Assembly: GCF_017562075.2 (NCBI RefSeq)
Contig: NC_054082.1
Coordinates: 20,344,927-20,408,926, forward strand
Source: Anopheles merus
Lineage: Eukaryota > Arthropoda > Insecta > Diptera > Culicidae
DNA length: 64,000 nucleotides
Reading direction: 5' to 3'
Under the pieces are notes generated by a model, which saw nothing but the letters and a program-made list of their open reading frames with translations, was not told the DNA's origin and did no database searches. Each line of letters begins with the position of its first letter. Position 1 is the stretch's first letter. Shown here piece by piece: positions 44,419 through 57,052 of this stretch. The translations under genes were made by a program, and so were the position numbers.

Positions 44419-47400
44419 GTACAGTAACAGCTGTGGAAAACGAACGCCGTGGAGTCGTGTTTCGTTCCATCTAGCGGTTTTCCAGCGGCCTTTTATGGGC
44501 CGATGGAGGGGATAGGTTTTCCCATCTTGCAAGTACCGCGCGAACGTATGCGCGTTTAAAGCAGTCGAAAAGTTGTGAGGCGCGCTAAAAAGAATCCCAT
44601 TTCCCCGAATCCGGGTTTTCAGACGTCCGGGTGAATGCGTACAAGCGAACGATGTGACCATTTTATCGTTCGCCTCTGTCCCAAAAAAACCAGCACCCAG
44701 CTCCTTATATGTGTGTGTCTGTGTGCGTGACGATGCTGATGGTGGCGAGTGTAGGAGGTTTATTGAGATTTATTGGAAATTGAATTGCAAACACACATCA
44801 CCTTTCCGTTTTCCCGCTGCTGTACGGTGATCGTGGATTCTTGGGGTTGAAAGTGGAAAAATGGTACAACAGAGGGTAAGGTAGACACCCAACATTGGGC
44901 GCCTGTGGAGATGTTACGTTACGATACCCGATACGTACCTCTTTGGAGACGGGAAGAGGAAACTGGCGGCAAACCCATCACGCCATCAACAAGTGTGCTC
45001 AGACGGCAAGTAGCGTTAAAACTGGCATCAAACTTCAAACCGAGCATTCAGCTTGCGCTACGGCAAGAGCATGATCCTCGCTACATGTTTTGACCATCTT
45101 TTCCCAGCCGCTGCGTCTCGCACACGGCGGAGCATGGCTCACTCGGTGATACTCGGTGGCTTTTGCTTAAGATGTAAGCGAAAACATTTGCCCGCTGCTG
45201 GCTCCGGCTCCGTTTTGCTTCTGGTTTTTGTTTTATTTATTTGGCACACCTTAACGATGTCGTTAGAGGTCGCCGTCATAATCCCGGCCGCCCGGTGTAT
45301 CTGCGCTTACCTACCAGCCAAATTCGTTCTGACATGGTAGGATTTGTTGCTTTCACCGGTTGTTTGCTGCTTCATCCCGTACAAGCTTGTTGCTTGCGCT
45401 GCTTCACGGGTGGATGCAGAGCCGCGGCGTTTGAGGTAGTATCGCAATTGTTGCATATTTACGGTACATTATTGATATGATCCAGTAATGTTCCAGCGAT
45501 GGGTGTGATGTATGTTTGATGCTGTTGCTTACTACAGTTTGTGCAAACGTTGTGTTTAAGCTGCTTCGTTGAGTTTATTGAAAAGAAGCTTTGCAGGTGC
45601 AATTAACCTTTGCAAATCTACCGCTCCAAGTTTGATGGTGCATGCAGTAGCGATCATAAGCTCTATTTACATCACCATCACCATCACCAACGCCACCATT
45701 TTCAACAGCATTATAATTACCTTTTAAGCGGGACTTAGACACTTGCCTGCAGGGTTGATCAATCACGCTGCTGACGGTGTGCTCAAAACACACTGCACAC
45801 TGTGTACGGCCCGGAGCTGATGCAATCACTTGCATGTAAACGCACATCGATCCACACCTGTTCGACATCGTTCACAAAGAAAGTTGTAACTTTTACTTTC
45901 ATGTAGCGTTGCTTCTTTTTTTTGTAGTTTGGTTTGGTTCTGCCTGCGCTCCCTCATCGGTTCCCCAAAATGGTTCCAAAATGCTGCACCTTCAGTAGTC
46001 CCTCGTCTTGTGCATCATGTGCATGACAAAGTTTTGACTGCTCTGCCATCCTCATTCAAGCACCAAACCGTCCTGAAACTAGCAGCAGAAAGTGATGTAC
46101 GAACTCGCACAGCACAGCACGTTGAACAAGCACATTTGTGGCAAGCGTGCCGTGGTGCCGGTGGCGTGCCCTATCTGTCACACCGGGCGTGCTCTCCCTA
46201 CTTACTCACGTGCGATGAAGTGCAAAGTTGCCGGGAGTGCTAATAGAATGAGAATTAGTTAAAAACTTTGTAATTTGCTGGCTGTGATGCGATTAATGGA
46301 GATATTTTCTGGACCATATTCACGCATTCGCGCCGGCGAGGGCTTTTTTTTCCCTCGTCGTGTACAGTGTTGCCAATCGGTCTCGGGGTGTTGTTGTAAT
46401 GCAGATTAATGAGTTTGTGGGAGAATGTGTATGTGTGTGTGTGCTTTGTGGTAAATCGTTGGAGATGGAACCATCTCCATATGGGTACGTGTGGCCATTA
46501 CAATTCGGTCAGTAAATGATTGCTCTTCAGTAGGACGGGGGAAAAAGCGCTCAAAGTTGTGATGGAGAGCACCGTGCATCATATGACTTTTTCATTCCCT
46601 TCCAAAAAAACACATCCCCGCGTACGCACGCAATCGCACATGGTGTTGGAGCAGCACAACTTTTCCATTTTCCGCAACACTTCAATGGAGCCGCCCAGTG
46701 GCTGACTAGTGGCTGTTCTAACAAACACACCATTCTGACTAGCTGCGCAAGCTGCCAAGTATCGCAAGCTGCTGAATCTACAGTGAGGATTCCAAGGAAA
46801 AAAACCTCGTGCAAAAAGTCATTGGCAGAATTTTTACCCCAAAACGCCAGCTCGGCCCGCACCGGCTCGGTTTAACCAGCTAAAGCCAGCTGCCCACCCA
46901 TCCCGTACCGTACAAACCAAATCGACCGTTAGATTGTGGGTGTGCGTCTTCGGGCGTTTCGTCTTCTACTCCGTTTAAGGCAACCGTTCGTTACCATTCG
47001 GCAAATGGTGGCTGCGCGCTTTGGCGTGAACGCATGCCGCCATTAGTCACGCGAGGGACGCGCCACACTACCCAAGCGTCCCTGGCCGTGGATTGTGCGG
47101 GCGCGCGTGTGTGTGTGGGTGATGATTGCGCGGATGGGTGTTTTCACATTACTTATACTCCTTTCATTCAGTCAGAATCCCTCTCCCAAGCACCTGCTTT
47201 GTCCCCGGGCGATCCTTACGGGGGAAATCCCCGTTTCACCCGAAACCGCAACCGCGTGTGCGCGCGCGGCACGTGATTTTACTGCTAATGAAGTCGCAGG
47301 AAATTCGCTAATGGTAATGAAATACGAAAAAATGCAACAGGATTACTTTCGATGAACGGGAAAGCACATGATGAAGCAACAGTGGAGAAAGTGGCAGAGA

Positions 47401-50400
47401 GAGAGAAAGCGGGAGATACAGTAGGGCGGGAGAAACGCCACTTTCAGGCTGATTCAGGCAGCCCTCAAATGGCAGACGCATTTGAAGTGATTTGCTGTGT
47501 TAAAGACGGGAAAAAGCTAACCACAGTTTCTTCATCTCCATTGGTACGGTAAAGTACCTAGAAATGGATGCGCGCGCGTGTGTGCGCTTGTGTGCGTGCT
47601 TAAGGTATTGTTTGTCTTTTCGCTGCTATCTTTCCCTCCATTCTTTTGTCTCTTTCACTTACTATCCGTCCCAAAATGCTACATTGTTGCTTCTAGCGAC
47701 CCGCAGCAGCGAGCAACTGCTTTGCTTTTGTAAGTTTTGCCCCACTCAAGCGGCTCATTTGGCGGTTGATGATGATAATATTATTGTGGATTAGTGCAGC
47801 TTTTCGTGCGAACAGTGCGAGGAGTTACGGGGGTTGAGGAGCAGCGATGCTCAGTACCGGTAAATGTTAGTCATCTTTGACTGTTGGTTGCAAAATTCGA
47901 AGGAAAAAAAGGTAGCGTAAAAGCCAAACAAAAGCTAAAACTAACCGTAAACTGAAAGGCTGGATGGGTAAAATCGACTCAACAATCTCCGGGGAAGAGT
48001 GTTATAAGCGGATAAAGTCGGCTTGAGTGAAAGTATAAAATGGATTAAAAAAAAACAAAAAAACACACAATCCGCTTTAAATGGATAGCAAATAAATCCT
48101 CAATAGTTCACTGGTCATCCTCAGTAGGTGAGAATCAAGACAAACAAATGACAGGGTTTCCATTAGGTGAAGGTCTTATATTTGTTTGAGTTGTCTTTTG
48201 TACGTTCACGGTATGAAAATCATTATTTATTTATTAGTTTGAATGGTTTTAATTATTTTATAAACGTTGCTTTGCATTATTCTTCATCCTATTCCACTGT
48301 CCATCAAACATGTCATGGCTGATGTGCTAAACCAGTAGAATTTTATCAAAATTCCGTTATATTTTCCCTTCCCGCTTAAATCGCTCAATCAGTATCCCTA
48401 ACCCCTAAAAGTAATGGTGCGCTGTAGAACCACTCGACACTCTTAACTTTACAAATCAAATAACCACAAATCACTTCCTCCATCCTCCTCCCCGCAAATA
48501 ATGGCCATTTGTACAAACTCAAACAGCACTGTTCCGCCGCACCAGCCCATAAACGTAAAGCTCATCTCAATCAATTTCTAAAGAAGTACCAATTTTCCCT
48601 GCTGCATTGACAGACCGACTGTTTATCAACGTTGTGCCTCCCACTTTCTCGAGGGTCGAGGGTTTCTGTGGTTTTTTTTACAACCAAAAAATACAAAAAA
48701 GCCCACCCAACATCCCGTTCAGCCCTAAAGATGAATGTAAAATGTGCGAAGAAAATTAACTACAGTCAACTGGGGGTGAATGGGGTGGTAAAAAGGCGGC
48801 GGGTGGCGGCTGCTAATTCTGGCCGTGCTTCATACTTGTGGAGTGTAGTTTTGAGCACTTGTGCAGTGCCTGCCCAGGGCGATCTGTTCGGCAAGTCTTT
48901 GCCCAGCCGCCGAAGACAAGACAGCCCGACGCGATCCTTGGCTTCCCATCCCAGCGAGGAACAACGAGACCGACGGATGGCTGGCAAAGAACAGCGCTGA
49001 TCCAGCGCCCCTCCCAGTGCATGCAATGGGGCAACATTGATTTACGGTCACCGCAAGACGTATTTCATGCTTTAATTTATTTATGAGCCTTTGGCCATTG
49101 GCTTTGACCTTTTCTCCCCTTGCGCAGCGGGGGGCAAGAAGCAAAAATAGAGACTATAGAGCGGTCACACACGGTGGGAGAAAAGGCAGCAAAGGAAAGG
49201 GAGAAAGGCGGAGGACAACAGAGGGAAATTTATCAACCATAGCCAAGATCCGAGGTGCTTGAAAAAAGATGAAACTGGCTACTGCTACTACGAGTATTTA
49301 TGGATCGGTGGTTCGGTTCTGGTGTCCGTCTGCCGACTGCCCTGCTGCTGGCGAGTGTTGAGATTTTGATAGCAGAGATCATCCGGTCTCCACTCCAACT
49401 CCCATTCTCCCCCCGCGACCCATGGCAGACCCGTCCAGACGCGAAGGTACGTGTGCGTCGACCCATTACGCCTTAACAGCGTCATCAGCAGCATCACTAC
49501 TCACCAACACACCCGATGGCGGTGGCCTCTGGTCCCCTTTGGCTGTCGTTTGAAAGCAAAACCTGTCGTCAGCGAAAAGCGTTACACCCAATCCATACCT
49601 CCTCGTCCGGTCGGTGATAATCGGTCATGATGTATATCGCTTGTAGTGTGGCGCGCGCGCCCGCGCACACGGAGTCGGGTTTGGGGTCGTTTCCCGCGAC
49701 TATCGTGCTTACGCTTACGACGATAAAGAAAATCAATTCACCCATTAACACCCCATTATTGCCACAAGTGCCACACGGCCGCACATGGGTGCACTGTGGC
49801 CTTCCCTTCCCCTCCCATCGCTCAAGGGATTATATTAAATGTATCGGTTGCTGCCTCTCGTTGCGCTGGGTGGCGGGGATCATTTGCGAAAGTCCATTGC
49901 CCGAAAGCAAAGCAAAAGCCCGATGGTGGGCACGGTGGCGCAAATCTTTATCGATCGATCGAGCATCGAGAGCACAAAGCAGCAAAGGTAGCGTCTAGAA
50001 AAGAGTTTCCTTTTTTTTGTTTGTTTGGCTGTTATTTACCTTCTTTTCTTTATCCTGCGCTGCTTTCGGTCGTGTCGGGCAATGGGTAATGTTTATCATC
50101 CACAACACAAAGTGCCACCAAAGCGAAATCAAGCATCATATTTATTGAGCTTGCATGTGTATGTGTATGTATGCCTGTATTTGTGTGTGTGGGTTCAAAC
50201 GGTTAAAGCTGGCACGGGCTGGGAAGGATGAAAAGTGAGCTCGAAATTATTTGATTTGATATATTTACCGATAAAATAAACCAAGCCCGAGCAGCCGAAC
50301 TTTATCATGGGCGCAGGATGGGTTTCTGCCTTCTCTCGTTTTTTTTTTTGCATACAAACATTTCTGTCTTGTCTGTCTGTTTGCTTACTGCTCAGAACCA

Positions 50401-53400
50401 CCCGTTCAGGATCGTTGACACAGTGTGTGTGTGCGTGCGTGCGTGTGTTTTCCCCCATTTCTCCTACACCAGTTGCTGGAAGCGTTCGGGGGAAAACAAA
50501 ATATTTATATCGATATTCCCGTACGCAGCAGCAGCAGCCCGTCTGTTTATTGTACCACGGGTGCCTCGGGCGGCACAACCGCGATCGAACTCAATTGGGC
50601 GATGTTGGGCGCTCGTTGGGTTTCCACACCGCGATGTTATAGGGGCAGCCTCGGGAAGAAGCTACTGTGATAAACAAAAGAGATTGATGAAGCGACAGTG
50701 CCTATTTCTAGTTGGAAAAAGGTTGCAGCGATTTTCCTGCAACCAGAGCCTTGCTCAAGCTCAGCGTCCGTTGAACTGGATCCGTCTGGCTGGACTGTGA
50801 ATTTTAAGAAATGGAAACATTCGAGGGATTTTAGCAGCTTCTTTGCCCGATTGATTGGAAGGAAAAACTAAGCCAGATTTGTATTTGTTTGTTTGAACAG
50901 CACACTTTGTTCGAAGTCATCGTCTTGAACTTTCAGAACCTTTGCCACCAATTTCTTAATGCAAACGACTTCCCCCAACGCCTTGTGCGGTCGTATGCTT
51001 GTTCTCTCTATCCACCTCACCCGGTTTTATCATTTAATCATGCGTTCGATAGCAAAAAAGCATTCCAATGACGGTACATAAAAATGTCATGGTACTATTT
51101 TTAAAATCCAACCACCATTTATGCCATTCGAGCTGGGATCAATACACGTGGGAAGCTAGTGGAAAGGACTGCGTTACTGCGTCCATGTGGGTGACAAAAG
51201 GTAATCGAAAAAACCATAGAAAAAATACGCTGAAACAGCCCAGTCAGCCCCAAAAAGCCCTGTAGCCACGTGTGCCTTTGGGCAGGCTGTACCGCTGTGT
51301 ATTGATGCCATCGCCATTTGCACTACATGGAAATGTGTTTCATCAGCAAAGATAGAAAGAGAGCGAGAAAGCAGCAGAAGAAAAAAGAGTATAAGACCCT
51401 CCCATTTCAGGGAAGTGTACAACGGTCTGGGTGGGATATTGCGACCCAAAGGGAGGTATTAGAGACACAAAAAAGTTGGGAAACATTGATCGCAAACAAA
51501 TACGACGCCCCATAGCTTTAGGGCGCACAAGAAATGACGTAGCATTCAGCGACTGTCATGGAACTTTCCCGTGCAAAAAGCTCCGGTAAAGATTAATGAT
51601 AATTTGTTTACTTTAAGTTTTCTTGTTTTACGATTGCGCGTTTTCGTTTGCGTTATATCGACCGTGGTAAGTAAAGCTTAGTGACAACACGTTCGGAAAA
51701 CGTAACGACGCTAATTGATACTTCCATCGAATGAGTTCAATCATACTTACGAACGCCTCGCTATCGCCCGTTCCGATTGACTATCAAAAGGAAAGTTGGC
51801 GCCCGTTCCTAGCGCCTCCCGCACCCAGCGGTAGCGGTAATGCAAACAGATTGCAAAGGGACAGAAGTAGTTTCTGTCTGTCGAAAGTACACACGGTGGG
51901 AAGATTTCCCAGCCGAAACATAAATTTTCACCACACCACCCAGTGACCCCACCCCGGTCGAACCGGTGGCGGTTGCGCTGGAGGTTTGGACACATCTCCA
52001 ATGGCTTAGGGAAAGCTGAAGTTTCGTCGCTTAAGCTTCTGCTCGTTGTGCTGCGCTACGTTTTTATCATGGAATTCTATCATAATTTGAGCATTCTCGG
52101 AGCGGAGCAATGCGAAGGGATGGGGTAAAAACTTTCACCTAACAAATATGCCCATGCCCAGCTCCAACCCGGGCGTCTTGGGTTTTCCGAATTGTCGCCG
52201 GATCCAGTTAGCTCGAAATGTTCCCAAACCCGCCCCAAACTGCCCGGGCGGCGACAGCGTACGAAACAAACCTGACATTTATCAGCACCATCTGTTATCA
52301 TCCCGGTCGTGTCAATTCAACTTTCTGCTAAATAAAACTTTATTCCCTTGCCCCCTCCTGCATATCTCTTTGTCCACCCTTCGCTTGACTTGCCAGTAAG
52401 GTGCGGCCCTTCTGTCAGAAAGCGAGAGAAAGGATTCTTTTCACCATGCGCAGGCATCGGCTAAAGGATGAAGCTACACAGCCCCAGTAGCGAAATGCGT
52501 CCGTTCCCGGATTCCATCAAGCTTATGCTACCTTGTCCCATTCGGTATCGATGCCGCTTATTGCAATCTCGGACCAATTTTTCGTTTGAGTCGGGTGTGT
52601 TGCTTTGCTTTCTGTTTTGCCAACTCATCAGTATTACCTTTTGCCCTAACCGTGCCGTCCCGTGCAGAGAAATTGATCTATGAGCACGTGGCAGCATATT
52701 ATCCTTTTGCCCCGAGGTGTGCACTCTAACCCTTTCGCTGTGTGCGCCCCCCTCCCTAGATAGTCAACCGACCTGAACGGACGCTTATTACATTTTCTTC
52801 TTCGCAATCTTAGCCGTCCGGAGTTGCCGAAAATTCCGCTCACCGGGAGAGAATAGGAAGAGCAAAAGGCAACACCAGGATAAGAGCGATGGTATCGATT
52901 TGAAGCCGGCGGGAAGGGTTCTGCGCTGGCGTTTCCTTTCTGCTGCTGTCACACACCCGCACACTCTTCGAATGGAATGGTACGCACGGAAAGGTGATGC
53001 TTTATCCTCTCGGTGTGCCTTGCGTGTGTGTTCAGTAATTTATCATCCAGGCTAAACAGATAAAAAAAAGCTGGACAGTAATGTGGATTTGAGCAAAAGG
53101 TAGAAGCTTCAAAGGTAGAGTAGAATACGGAAGATTCGGGGATGTTGCTACAACAACTGAAAAAAAACTCGCAGAAATACTACAATTGTCTGGATTTCGG
53201 CTCAGCCTCACAAATGATGTGTTTTTTGGCTACAGGAAGGAAGGGCACAGTCCCACAGTCACACACAGAAAGATAAATTCACTAGCCACACCCGAAGATG
53301 ATTAGCAAGTAGTAGGAACTGGGTTTTGCTTTGTCCAGTCCAGGCTCTCTGTGTGTATCTGTGATGCTGTAATCGGCCCGTTTCCGGACCAAATCCGGTC

Positions 53401-55356
53401 CAACATCCCGGCAACAACGGCTCGGAAGCAACAGTAGCAGATTAACTACAATAAACTACAGTCAATAAACCGCACGGACAGATGCTGACCGATGGACCCA
53501 CCAGCACTACTTGCTGCGGGTGTGAACGGTCCATCGAGTGCCTGGGAACACGGGGAACAAATGGAACTAGACACAAGCTCGTGCTCGTTACCTTTCGTCC
53601 ACTGTACGCCACCAAATCGTGCATGGTGAACGAGCGGTAGTGGCCGAGCGAGGACCGGGATAGTGTGGCTGATGAATTTTGGGAACTTTACACTTTTCCT
53701 CTGGACTCGGACCCTCCCGTATCGATAAGCGCCACAAACCACCGCCGGGTGGTACGAGCAGTACGTGCTTTTCCGGACCGACCGGACGTACACAGCCGGG
53801 ATTGGTCGCCGGTACGGTGTCTTATCACATTTAATCATCTGCTCGAAGGACAAGGCAGCAGGCATGATCACAATTTAATGCAGCGCTCGGGATCAACGTC
53901 GGGCGACCTTTTTCACATACCCACTTTGGGGGCGGGTTGTAAGGAGGTAAATGGGGGTAAAGTTGAGGGAGCTTGACTCGCTTTCGTTTCGGGCGAGATG
54001 GGGAGATCATTCCGAGCGATGAGCTTTACACTGGCTCATCATTATCATTCTGGCAGCTGGTGTTGTTTCCTGCAAATGCTGCGTACTGACACGCGGAACA
54101 AAGGGGGGAGGGGGGTTGGTAGTAAAAAAAACAACTCCTCAAAAATGAAGAAACCCCTTACAACCCGGAAACGACTTAAAATTTGAAATTATTATAATAA
54201 AAAAAAATGCGTAAAGAACATGCGACAGCCAATTAACGCAACCGTTGCCTGCAGCTGACGAAGGGATTTTTTAAACACACCCCGGCAAAATTGCCCCCTT
54301 TGCCACACCGGAGAGGGGGAAATGTATGACAAACCGTTAAGGCAGCATACGGAATTTAAGTGTAGCAGGTGAAAGGGTTGTCGAAGCCGTTGCTGGCCTT
54401 CTGTTGTGTTGTAGAGCACGCAGAAGACGATTAATTTTGTTGTTGCCGGTGCTGCTGCTGCCGCAAAAGCTTAGGCATTAAAAAGTGCCGGATTTAATCA
54501 ACCGCAAACAAAGCGTACGTGACAGTGCAACGGGCATGGATAGGATATGCTTTTGGCGTGCTCTGTGGGCAGTGTTAAAAGAAGGGGAAAACCCGGAGCT
54601 CAGGAGCGTTTTTATTCTTTGCGTGTTCGTTACGTTTATAACCGGTCGGGAAGAAGGAAACGGTTAAGGAAGCTGGGATTAGCGATCACCTTACGAGCAT
54701 GTTATATTAAAAAAAAAAAAAAAACATAAAATTAAATGAGCTTTTTCAACAGGGTTTTTGTTAAAAAAAATTATTCATACAAACCTGTATAATGACTAAA
54801 AAAAGCGCGTGTGCACTTTTTACTGCAAATCAGATCTATCCCTTCAACCTTATGCCAACTTTAAACCGTGAAACTAGCTTTAAAAACGTACAAGCTTCCT
54901 ATTTTGCCTTCCTCTAGATGGTCAGTTTAGCTCATTAGCACCCGATAACGAATTCAAATGTTTAAAAGTTTTACCAGAATTTTTTAAATTCCATTCGTAT
55001 CGAAACTGTCCGTTTCCCCGACATCCCGTCTTACATTGGGTGATAATTTGCCAATGGGGTTTAAAATTATCGCTGCCAGACACGCCCCGCGCTTTAATTG
55101 GGCCCGTCCATAGTTTCGATGCTGCACACTATATATTTCACACACACACACACACAAGCTCCGAAATCTTGCGTCCAGCAGTACGTTCGGTTGTGGAGGG
55201 TTTTGTCCTTTGCTTTCCCCGAAATCGGTTAAACGGCTAATATCAGGCTACACGATAACACACGTTTTGCTGAATTTTGCCGCAGGAATACGAATCGGTG
55301 TGATATTGGCCACGTTTCCTTTTTCACAGCAAAGCAAAGGCACAGAAAGGATGAAA

Positions 55357-55368
55357 CCACACACAGAT

Positions 55369-55407
<39 letters not shown>

Positions 55408-55408
55408 T
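55357..55408. repeat. (CA)n microsatellite
   Basis: Interrupted CA tract of about 50 bp with AGAT and AAA breaks. Confidence 0.9.
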
Positions 55409-56839
55409 ACAGGGAGAGTGATTTTGGCGAAATTGATAAGCACTGTTTTGCGCCCTGTTCCGTTTTTCGCAGCGCTTTTCTCTTATTTAATAAGGGTCAG
55501 GCGAGTTTTCGGGAAAGGTTTACAGCTTTAGCGAATTGTTACGAAATTGGTATATTTCCTACAAACCTCTGGGTCATTTCCTGCCACCCACTGCTTCAAG
55601 CCTGCCCGGTCCGTGTCCCGGTTTCGTTTCGTGTTGCGCCCGTCGGTCGGAAAGGCGTCTGGGGCAATGGAAACGAACCCCCGAAACTACCAGGTTTATT
55701 TTTATTTTTTTGCTCCCTCCGGGTAAAGTTGTATTTTCGTGTTTTTACGACCTTCGGTTTGGATTTAGATTCGGAATCGTATCGAAAGGCTCTAAACTTG
55801 CACACCAAACCCATCAGACCCAGGCCGGCCCGGTTAACCTGCTCATTGCGAAAGGCAAGAAACTTAACGCACAAGGAAGAGTTTAAGCAAGCAGGGCCAG
55901 TGTCGGGGTTGCTGGGGCCTGTTGACAAGGGATGAAATTTTTAAGCACGTGAAAGATAACTCCACCCTTGAGCACTGCCGGCTGCTTGCAGTGTAACTGT
56001 AAGTGTGGCGTAGCGGCCATGCGAAGATGGCCGACCTTTTCTGGACGATTTATGTTTGCCACACCGACACAGAAGGCCACATGGAGATGAAAAATCTGGG
56101 CAAGAAGAAAAAGGCCAATTTCCTGCAACGGGCAGCACGGAGCAGCTGCTTTGCATTACGGACTTGGAAAGCACATTACACGCACACATAAAGCATGGTA
56201 GATTTGCTTCGTTTTTTTTTTTGTCTTGTCTCACGCTCTTGCGAATTACACAGAGTATCATCCTTTCTTCTGAACGGTACATCCGATCTTTTAGGCGAGG
56301 ATTGCATGCAGAAGAAACCGATTTTATGTCACCTCTCCTTTGGGACTGGGTAAGCGGTGCCGAGCGGTGTAAATCAATCTCCTCGCTGTCATATGCCTCT
56401 TTTCCAATCTCGGTACGGTACGGTTGCGGGGAAGTGATGTGAGAGAGAGAGAGAGAACGACAAAAAAGAAACAAAACAACTAACCCCGTGAGGAACTGTG
56501 TTGTTTTAGTTGGATCGAGAAGCTTCCATTCTTCATATTGGTATATCGATCGAGGTTTTAAGGCAGTACGACAAAGCCAGTATGGTGGAACGTTTGTTGA
56601 AAAGCGAGTCAAAATGTGTCCGCCGAACAAAAGCGCATGATAGTGCCGCTATATAATCGAGGCTATTTATTGAATAAACTCCATTCTATTCTAGTTAAAT
56701 GCTGTGTGAATTTTTGAACCAGTGAATTTGAAATATAAACAATGGCACTGAATTCACACATGCTTACATAGGCGGACTTCAAATCTGTCGCATACAAGCC
56801 ACACGTTCATGATGGGCTAAGGACATCAGTTTTAGGATA

Positions 56840-56840
<1 letters not shown>

Positions 56841-56870
<30 letters not shown>

Positions 56871-57052
56871 CTTTGGCACAACAACCGTTGTCGGTCAACC
56901 ACTAGCTGGCTTGGCTTTCAGTGACCTACTGATTTTACACATAGCAGAATAGTCAGTCTTATGTATGGGGGCATGGTCCATTCGAGGCCTGAACGCATGA
57001 CGGGCATGTTATTAAGTCGTACCTGTTGACGACTGTACCACCAGACCGACCC
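56841..57052 (-). mobile_element. SINE200 element, near full length
   Basis: Read on the minus strand: head GGGTCGGTCTGGTGGTACAG, A-box-like TGGTACAGTCG, a decayed B-box (CGTTCAGGCC, where an intact one would be GGTTCAAGCC), then GTCACTGAAAGCCAAGC and GACCGACAACGGTTGTTGTG, and finally a GAA tail of about ten units (the CTT run at 56841 on the plus strand). TAGGA on both flanks may be part of the target duplication. Antisense to the inferred host gene. Confidence 0.9.

Larger units (their letters stand above)
42533..56840. other. Long non-coding stretch with microsatellites
   Basis: Fourteen kilobases without a supported exon. Weak candidates considered: 42879-43181 (101-codon frame), 45928 onward (strong TTTTTTTTGTAG acceptor, then about 105 open codons but no good donor), a GAAG-GTACGT donor-like site at 49446 with no clear acceptor, and 53665-53976 (104 codons). 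Composition is GC-rich except for AT-rich patches near 48050-48480 and 54700-54900. Confidence 0.35.

Noticed and set aside
45433..45450. TGAGGTAGTA, identical to the let-7 5' end
   Set aside because: Sequence diverges right after it and no foldback precursor is present.
48154..48163. CAGGGTTTCC resembling the end of the 249-bp MITE
   Set aside because: Not preceded by TA and identity stops after ten bases; no partner end nearby.
49280..49450. GAAG-GTACGT donor-like site at 49446 after an open plus-strand stretch
   Set aside because: All three frames are open over the last 80 bp, and no acceptor with a pyrimidine tract is evident.
54748..54791. CAGGGTTTTTG ... CAAACCTGTA as a tiny MITE
   Set aside because: Only about 42 bp, the left flank is not TA and the ends match weakly; likely chance in an AT-rich patch.
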